A stretch of 64,000 nt of DNA from Rhodopseudomonas rhenobacensis (GTDB lineage Bacteria > Pseudomonadota > Alphaproteobacteria > Rhizobiales > Xanthobacteraceae): the NCBI RefSeq assembly GCF_014203125.1, contig NZ_JACHIH010000016.1, positions 45,295 through 109,294 on the forward strand. The letters run 5' to 3'. Each line of letters opens with the position of its first letter. Within the stretch, counting starts at the first letter, position 1. A model generated the notes under the pieces. That model made no database searches. It saw nothing but the letters and a program-made list of their open reading frames with translations, and was not told where the DNA came from. Made by a program: the position numbers and the translations under genes. This document shows positions 55,196-64,000 of the stretch, one piece after another.

Positions 55196-56839
55196 ATGGG
55201 GGGTTACGGAACGGCCGGTTTGGGCACGGCGAAGCTACGGCCGCAGGTCGGGGCCGCCCCCGCGGCGGCGCTGAAAATCCTGTTTCTGCATCCGAAGACG
55301 CTGGTGGATTCCTGGCCGGTTCCGGTCGACACGCTCGGCGAAATCGTCAAGTTTCCCAGCGCGGTCTATCCGGTGCTCGCCGCCACCATCAAGGACCTCG
55401 CGGTCGAGACGCAGTTTCTTGACGGTTACGTGGCGCGGATTTCGCTGGCCGACTATCGCGCCCGGCTGCGCTGGGCCGATGTGATTGCGATCTCCTGCAT
55501 GTCGCCGCTGAAGGCGCTCGATACCGAACTCACCGTCAAGCTGGCGCGCGAGGTCAATCCCGCGGTGAGAATCGTGGTCGGCGGCAACCACGCCACCGCC
55601 TGGCCGGACCGCTGGATCGACGCCGGCGTCGATTTCGTGGTCACCGGCGAAGGCGAAGCCGCGTTCCGGGCGCTGATCACGGCGCTGATCGCCGGCGCCA
55701 GTACGTTCGACGCCGTGCCCAACCTGTGCTGGCGCGACGGCGACAGCTGCCGGCGCTCGGCGGTGAAGGCCGAGCCGACCGACCTCGAAACAGCACCGAT
55801 ACCGGACTGGAGCGGTTTCGACCTGCGGCCTTATGGCCTGGGCATGAGCAATGGATTCGGCGCCGCGGTGGAGATTTCCCGCGGCTGCCCGCATCGCTGC
55901 GACTTCTGCAACATCAACACCTTCTGGAACTACAAGCAGCGCTACAAATCGGTCGACAAGGTGATCGCCGAACTGCAGGCGCTGAAAGCGGCCGGCGTCG
56001 GCGAGTTCATCTTCACCGACGACAATTTCGGCGGCGACGAGCGCAAGACCGTGACGCTGCTCAAGGAGATGATCACCCACCGCCTCGACCTGCGGTTCGG
56101 CTGTTTCCTGCGCGGCGACACCGTGCATCGCAATCCGGACTTCGCGCGCCTGGCGCACCAGGCCGGGATGCGGTTCTGCATGATGGGGATCGAGACCCTC
56201 GACGCCGAATGGCTGAAGACCCACCGCAAGGGCGTGCGCGCCCACGATGCGATCGCCATGTACAACAAGATCTACCGCACGCTGCGGGCGCAGGGCATCT
56301 TCGTGGTCGGGCTGTTCATCATTCCGGCGCAACGCGGCAAGACGCGCTACGTCAAGCCGACCGGAATCGTCTGCGACTATCAGTTCACCGCCGACCTGGT
56401 GGCGCTGCGCGGCAGCGCGCTGTTCGAACACCACGCCGAGGCCGACACCGTCTCCAAGGACATGTTCTACCACGACTGGAACCTGTCCAGCATCCTGGTC
56501 GACGACCGTGCCGAACAGCGCAGCGGCAAGTCGTTCCTTCATACCCTGCGCGAGAATATGTCGCTTCATGCGTTGCGTCAGGCCTTTGCTGGCTCGCCGG
56601 TGGCGCGGCGGTTTCGCTGGCGGCCGGTCTGGATTCTGCTCGAGCGCGCAATCTGCACCACCGCGGCTGACGTGAAACGTTACCGGGTGGCGCGTTCGAA
56701 AGCTTTGACCATGCAGCAGAAGCAGGACTACGCTGTCGGGAGCGTGCTTGATCCGGCGCATATCGCCCGCTTGGCGCGCCGACGAGGGGTGTTGACTCCG
56801 CTCGGACTGCGCACCAGCCTGTGGACCCGCGCAAGATAG
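55196..56839 (+). CDS. B12-binding-type radical SAM protein
   Basis: Protein of 547 residues. The N-terminal cobalamin-binding-like fold reads LKILFLHPKTLVDSWPVPVDTLGEIVKFPSAVYPVLAATI, then VGGNHATAWPDRWIDAGVDFVVTGEGE. The radical SAM motif is ISRGCPHRCDFCNINTFW (CxxxCxxC), followed by FIFTDDNFGGDERKT. A C-terminal domain of about 150 residues ends in basic residues. Such proteins do methylations or ring chemistry. Product unknown. I use ATG 55196; GTG 55136 is an alternative. It is followed 55 bases later by an enoyl-CoA hydratase, so a two-gene operon is possible. Confidence 0.85.
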   Translation: MGGYGTAGLGTAKLRPQVGAAPAAALKILFLHPKTLVDSWPVPVDTLGEIVKFPSAVYPVLAATIKDLAVETQFLDGYVARISLADYRARLRWADVIAISCMSPLKALDTELTVKLAREVNPAVRIVVGGNHATAWPDRWIDAGVDFVVTGEGEAAFRALITALIAGASTFDAVPNLCWRDGDSCRRSAVKAEPTDLETAPIPDWSGFDLRPYGLGMSNGFGAAVEISRGCPHRCDFCNINTFWNYKQRYKSVDKVIAELQALKAAGVGEFIFTDDNFGGDERKTVTLLKEMITHRLDLRFGCFLRGDTVHRNPDFARLAHQAGMRFCMMGIETLDAEWLKTHRKGVRAHDAIAMYNKIYRTLRAQGIFVVGLFIIPAQRGKTRYVKPTGIVCDYQFTADLVALRGSALFEHHAEADTVSKDMFYHDWNLSSILVDDRAEQRSGKSFLHTLRENMSLHALRQAFAGSPVARRFRWRPVWILLERAICTTAADVKRYRVARSKALTMQQKQDYAVGSVLDPAHIARLARRRGVLTPLGLRTSLWTRAR

Positions 56840-56894
56840 TGGCCAGACGATCATGGCCAGGCAAAACGGCGCCGGGACTGCGGAGGGAACATCG

Positions 56895-57674
56895 ATGCAG
56901 ACGATCGTGGTCACGCGCTCCGGCAGGATTGCCACGGTCACGCTGAACCGTCCCGCGGCACGCAACGCCATCAACGGCGTGATGCATCAGGAGCTGAAAA
57001 CGTTCTGGACGACGTTCGATCGCGACCCCGAGCTCGACGTCGCGATCCTGACCGGCGCAGGGCCGGACGCGTTCTGCGCCGGCGCGGATCTCAAGGAATA
57101 CATCCCGCAATGGCTGTCGCGCACGTTTCAGGACGTCCGCGACAATGTCGACGACGGGCTCGGCGGCATCACCCGCGGCATCCGGGTGAAGAAGCCGGTG
57201 ATAGCCGCAGTCAACGGCTGGGCGCTGGCCGGCGGCTTCGAACTGGCGCTGGCCTGCGACGTGCGCATCGCCAGCGACACCGCGCGGTTCGGCAGCTTCG
57301 AGATTCATCGCGGCTTCCATCACGGCGATGGCGGCATCGTCCGGCTGGTCGCCAGCATCGGCGTGTCACGGACCATGGATATTCTCTACACCGGCCGCGA
57401 AGTCAGCGCGCAGGAGGCCCACGCCATCGGCCTGGTGGCGCAGGTCGTGTCGCCAGGCGAACTGATGGCGACCGCGCAGGCCTACGCCGCCAAACTGGTC
57501 GAAAAGAGTCAGGTCGCGCTGCATTCGATCAAGGAGACCGTGCTCGAAGTGGTCGGCAAGTCGATGGGCGAGGCTCTGAAACTCGAGGCGATCCTCGGCT
57601 ATTCCAGCGGCGACGTCGCCCATATCCGCGAGCAACTCAGGGAGTTTGCCGAAAAGAACGCCGTCAAAGTTTGA
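56895..57674 (+). CDS. Enoyl-CoA hydratase/isomerase family protein
   Basis: Protein of 259 residues of the crotonase fold. The oxyanion-hole segments are GPDAFCAGADLKEY and KPVIAAVNGWALAGGFELALACDVRIAS. FGSFEIHRGFHHGDGGIVRL occupies the place where the catalytic Glu pair sits in hydratases: His/Gly-rich here, so the reaction may not be simple hydration. The start ATG 56895 has GGAGG upstream; a 14-codon longer frame lacks one. It follows the radical SAM gene in the same orientation. Confidence 0.85.
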   Translation: MQTIVVTRSGRIATVTLNRPAARNAINGVMHQELKTFWTTFDRDPELDVAILTGAGPDAFCAGADLKEYIPQWLSRTFQDVRDNVDDGLGGITRGIRVKKPVIAAVNGWALAGGFELALACDVRIASDTARFGSFEIHRGFHHGDGGIVRLVASIGVSRTMDILYTGREVSAQEAHAIGLVAQVVSPGELMATAQAYAAKLVEKSQVALHSIKETVLEVVGKSMGEALKLEAILGYSSGDVAHIREQLREFAEKNAVKV

Positions 57675-57797
57675 ATCGTGCGGGGATCGGCGAACGTCGG
57701 ATGACGCGGCGCCGACCGATCTTTGAACCAGTCCATCGTTCGAACAGACCGTCTGAGCGACCCTGACGCCGTAGCGCCAGGCCGGAGCCTTTTCGAT

Positions 57798-60911
<3,114 letters not shown>

Positions 60912-60963
60912 GCAATAAGGACCGCTCCGGGGAATCCCCAGCCGGTATCATAACGCCACTCCT

Positions 60964-60977
60964 TTGACCTCGATCAA
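60964..60977 (+). promoter_or_regulatory. FNR/FixK-type box upstream of adhE
   Basis: TTGAC-CTCG-ATCAA fits the TTGAT-N4-ATCAA anaerobox with one mismatch. A TATAAA at 60998-61003 sits where a -10 is expected for a class II site centred 41 bases upstream of a start near 61012. A small stem-loop CTGGAG-TATCG-CTCCAG follows in the leader (61056-61072). Indicates anaerobic induction of adhE. Confidence 0.65.
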
Positions 60978-61109
60978 TATCTCCTTCGCAGATGCATATA
61001 AAACGCATGCATAACTGAAACGTCATTTTGTTAGATAAATCGTGGGACTATCATCCTGGAGTATCGCTCCAGAATCGGACTCCCACTTCCCTGCAATCAA
61101 GAATGGACG

Positions 61110-63770
61110 TTGACCGTGACCCTTTCCTCCCCGTCCGACCTCGACAAATTGGTAGCGCGCGTCAAAGCCGCCCAATTGATCTTCGCTACCTATTCGCAGG
61201 AACAGGTGGACCTTATCTTCCGCAGCGCCGCACTGGCGGCCTCGGACGCCCGGATCTCGCTGGCGCAGATGGCCACCGCGGAAACCGGCATGGGCGTCGT
61301 CGAAGATAAGGTGATCAAGAATCACTTCGCGTCGGAATACATCTACAATGCCTATAAGGACGACAAGACCTGCGGCATTGTCGAGGTGAACGATGAAGCC
61401 GGCATCATGGTCGTCGCCGAGCCGATCGGACTGATCTGCGGCATCGTGCCGACCACCAACCCGACCTCGACCGCGATCTTCAAGGCGTTGATCTGCCTGA
61501 AGACCCGCAACGGTATCATCTTCAGCCCGCATCCGCGCGCCGCACGCTCGACCAACGCCGCCGCCAAGCTGGTGCTGGACGCCGCCGTCGCCGCCGGCGC
61601 GCCGCCGGATATCATCGGCTGGATCGAAAAGCCGACGCTGGAACTGTCCAACGCGCTGATGCACCACCCCGAGGTCAACCTGATCCTGGCCACCGGCGGC
61701 CCCGCGATGGTGAAGGCCGCCTACTCTTCAGGCAAACCGGCGATCGGCGTCGGCGCCGGCAATACCCCGGTAGTGATCGACGAAACCGCGGATATCAAGC
61801 GCGCGGTGGCCTCGATCCTGATGTCCAAGACCTTCGACAACGGCGTGGTCTGCGCCTCCGAGCAATCGATCATCGTGGTCGACGAAGTCTACGACGCGGT
61901 GCGCGAGCGTTTCGCCAGCCATGGCGGCTATATGCTGAAGCCCGCGGAACTCGACGCGGTGCGCGCGGTGTTGCTGGTGAACGGCAACGTCAACGTCAAC
62001 ATCGTCGGGCAATCCGCCGCCCGCATCGCCGACCTGGCCGGCATCTCGGTGCCGCATGATACCAAGATCCTGATCGGCGAAGTCGAACAGACCTGCACCT
62101 CGGAACCCTTCGCGCACGAAAAACTGTCGCCGACGCTGGCGATGTATCGGCGCAAGGACTACACTCAGGCGGTCGCGGCCGCGGTGGAACTGGTGGCGCT
62201 GGGCGGCATCGGCCATACCTCGGCGCTGTATACCAACCAGGACCTGCAGCCCGAACGCGTGGTCGATTTCGGCACCAAGATGAAGACCGCCCGGATCCTG
62301 ATCAACACCCCGTCGTCGCATGGCGGGCTCGGCGATCTGTACAACTTCAGCCTGGCGCCATCGCTGACGCTCGGCTGCGGCTCATGGGGCGGCAACTCGA
62401 TCTCCGAGAACGTCGGCCCGAAGCACCTGATCAACAAGAAAACCGTCGCCAAGCGAGCCGAGAACATGCTGTGGCATAAGCTGCCGAAATCGATCTACTT
62501 CCGCCGCGGCGCCACCAGCGAAGCCTTGAAGGATCTCGCCGGCAAGAAGCGGGCGCTGGTCGTCACCGACGGCTTCCTGTTCAGCAAGGGTTACACCGAC
62601 GACGTCATCCGGCTGTTGAAGAAGAACGGCATGGAGGTCGAGACCTTCTTCCAGGTCGAAGCCGATCCGACGCTGTCGATCATCAAGAAGGGCGTCGAGA
62701 TCGCACAGGCCTTCAAGCCCGACGTAATCGTGGCGTTCGGCGGCGGCTCGCCGATGGATGCCGCCAAGCTGATCTGGGTGTTGTACGAACACCCCGACGT
62801 GCAATTCGAAGATCTGGCGCTGCGCTTCATGGACATCCGCAAGCGGATCTACAAATTCCCCAAGCTCGGCATCAAGGCGGATCTGGTGGCGATTCCCACC
62901 ACCTCGGGCACCGGCTCCGAAGTGACGCCGTTCGCGGTGGTCACCGACGACGCCACCGGCATCAAGTATCCGATCGCCGACTACGAACTGACCCCCAGCA
63001 TGGCGATCGTCGACGCCAACTTCGTGATGCATCTGCCGAAGTCGCTGACTGCGTTCGGCGGCATCGACGCCGTGGTGCACGCGCTGGAATCCTATGTCTC
63101 GATCATGGCCAGCGAGTTCACCGACGGCCAGGCGCTGCAGGCCTTGAAGCTTCTCAAGGACAACCTGCCGTCGGCCTATGCCAACGGCGCCAAGGATCCG
63201 ATCGCACGCGAACGGGTGCACAGCGGCGCCACCATCGCCGGCATCGCCTTCGCCAACGCGTTCCTCGGCGTCTGCCATTCGATGGCGCACAAACTGGGCG
63301 CCGCGTTCCACATCCCGCACGGTCTGTCCAACGCGCTCTTGATCTGCAACGTGATCCGCTACAACGCCAACGACAACCCGACCAAGCAGACCGCGTTCTC
63401 GCAATACGACCGGCCGAAATCCCGCCATCGCTACGGCGAGATCGCGATCGCGCTCGGCCTCGAGGGCGTCAACACAGCCGCCCGGATCGACGCTCTGCTC
63501 GAATGGCTGGAACAGTTGAAGCGCGACCTGGAAATCCCGGCGTCGATCCAAGCCGCCGGCGTGCCGGAGGCTGCGTTCCTCGCCAAGCTCGATGAGCTCG
63601 CGGTCGAAGCGTTCGACGATCAGTGCACCGGCGCCAACCCGCGCTTCCCGCTGCTGGCGGAACTGAAAGCCATCCTGCTCGACAGCTATTACGGCCGGGC
63701 CTTCAGCGAGGCGCACGAGGAGCCCGAGCACGAAGTGGTGACGCTGGCGATCCCCGACGCGGCGGAGTAA
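61110..63770 (+). CDS. adhE: Bifunctional acetaldehyde-CoA/alcohol dehydrogenase
   Basis: Protein of 886 residues. The N-terminal aldehyde dehydrogenase half (residues about 1-440) has VPTTNPTSTAIFKALICLK and the catalytic Cys in NGVVCASEQS. The C-terminal iron alcohol dehydrogenase half has the GGGSPMDAAK nucleotide motif and metal-binding His in GVCHSMAHKLGAAFHIPHG. AdhE reduces acetyl-CoA to ethanol with two NADH, a fermentative electron sink. The start is TTG 61110 or GTG 61116; an ATG at 61103 is out of frame. Anaerobic promoter upstream and terminator downstream. Confidence 0.95.
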   Translation: MTVTLSSPSDLDKLVARVKAAQLIFATYSQEQVDLIFRSAALAASDARISLAQMATAETGMGVVEDKVIKNHFASEYIYNAYKDDKTCGIVEVNDEAGIMVVAEPIGLICGIVPTTNPTSTAIFKALICLKTRNGIIFSPHPRAARSTNAAAKLVLDAAVAAGAPPDIIGWIEKPTLELSNALMHHPEVNLILATGGPAMVKAAYSSGKPAIGVGAGNTPVVIDETADIKRAVASILMSKTFDNGVVCASEQSIIVVDEVYDAVRERFASHGGYMLKPAELDAVRAVLLVNGNVNVNIVGQSAARIADLAGISVPHDTKILIGEVEQTCTSEPFAHEKLSPTLAMYRRKDYTQAVAAAVELVALGGIGHTSALYTNQDLQPERVVDFGTKMKTARILINTPSSHGGLGDLYNFSLAPSLTLGCGSWGGNSISENVGPKHLINKKTVAKRAENMLWHKLPKSIYFRRGATSEALKDLAGKKRALVVTDGFLFSKGYTDDVIRLLKKNGMEVETFFQVEADPTLSIIKKGVEIAQAFKPDVIVAFGGGSPMDAAKLIWVLYEHPDVQFEDLALRFMDIRKRIYKFPKLGIKADLVAIPTTSGTGSEVTPFAVVTDDATGIKYPIADYELTPSMAIVDANFVMHLPKSLTAFGGIDAVVHALESYVSIMASEFTDGQALQALKLLKDNLPSAYANGAKDPIARERVHSGATIAGIAFANAFLGVCHSMAHKLGAAFHIPHGLSNALLICNVIRYNANDNPTKQTAFSQYDRPKSRHRYGEIAIALGLEGVNTAARIDALLEWLEQLKRDLEIPASIQAAGVPEAAFLAKLDELAVEAFDDQCTGANPRFPLLAELKAILLDSYYGRAFSEAHEEPEHEVVTLAIPDAAE

Positions 63771-63837
63771 GGCCGCAGGCCCTTCGCAGGCACGGAGACT
63801 TTCCCCCCGCGCCCGCGTTACGAAGTAACTATCAAGT

Positions 63838-63874
63838 CAACGCCCGGTGATCGCTCGCCGGGCGTTGGCGTTTT
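63838..63874 (+). terminator. Rho-independent terminator of adhE
   Basis: CAACGCCCGG and CCGGGCGTTG form a 10-bp stem around a 10-base loop, 67 bases after the adhE stop, followed by GCGTTTT. The remaining bases to 64000 show no gene. Confidence 0.75.
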
Positions 63875-64000
63875 GGCCACGTCATGACGACGTGCCGCGA
63901 GTTACTGAGTCATCCGTGAAGAACACATAAGTCGTTGAGCGAGAATCGGTTTTGTGCGGCTGCAAGTATAGATTTTTGCCGGTTTGGGCGGGTCTGACGC

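Overview
The window is GC-rich, gene-dense DNA from an alphaproteobacterium that looks like Rhodopseudomonas palustris or a close Bradyrhizobium-group relative. The evidence is a NifA/sigma-54 nif-fix cluster with fixR-nifA, fixABCX, a NifE that carries an extra ferredoxin-like tail, and many copies of three intergenic inverted-repeat families. There is no transposase, integrase, rRNA or CRISPR; there is one tRNA (Thr, GGT).

Layout. 1-7.3 kb: murA with a DUF2948 gene, then assorted genes (NAD(P)-binding protein, membrane protein, alpha/beta hydrolase, a cyclic-nucleotide-domain/thioredoxin-reductase-like fusion, a small charged protein, an NTF2-like protein). 7.56 kb: tRNA-Thr. 7.8-12.1 kb: a four-carbon acid sugar module (DeoR-type regulator; kdgT-type permease, DUF1537 kinase, PdxA2-type dehydrogenase) with clustered TTTGCGC operator-like repeats. 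12.7-19.2 kb: two divergent phosphonate operons (phnC-D-E-E against hexapeptide acyltransferase-phnM-DUF1045) with two face-to-face Pho-box-like sites. 19.4-23.7 kb: NUDIX, zinc-ribbon, O-antigen-ligase-like, galE and DUF2478 genes. 24.1-25.7 kb: Mop molbindin, and ahpC-ahpD behind a sigma-54-type promoter.

26.36-53.85 kb is one block of nitrogen-fixation genes, all on the minus strand. In transcription order the units are fixR, nifA; an fdxN-type ferredoxin; nifB-fdxN-iscA-TPR-nifZ-nifZ-nifT-small ORF-SIR2-like; nifH-D-K-E-N-X-DUF269-DUF683-fdxB-nifQ; iscA-nifU-S-V-W; and fixA-B-C-X. Five units (fixR, nifB, nifH, iscA, fixA) each have a GG-N10-GC promoter and at least one TGT-N10-ACA NifA site at a plausible distance. 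Together they encode the Mo-nitrogenase structural proteins, FeMo-cofactor assembly (B, E, N, X, V, Q), Fe-S supply (U, S, IscA), maturation factors (W, Z, T), the electron-bifurcating FixABCX route to ferredoxin, and the activator.

54.1-63.8 kb, plus strand: an EF2563/YqeB-like molybdenum-hydroxylase accessory gene, a B12-binding-type radical SAM protein, an enoyl-CoA hydratase, a very large zinc-ribbon/adenylate-cyclase/ATPase protein, and adhE behind an FNR/FixK-type box. Molybdenum-related genes sit on both sides of the nif block. The most interesting items are the SIR2-like gene in the nifB operon, the sigma-54-type promoter on ahpCD, NifU with Trp at the first scaffold Cys position, and the little-studied TPR/double-NifZ cassette.
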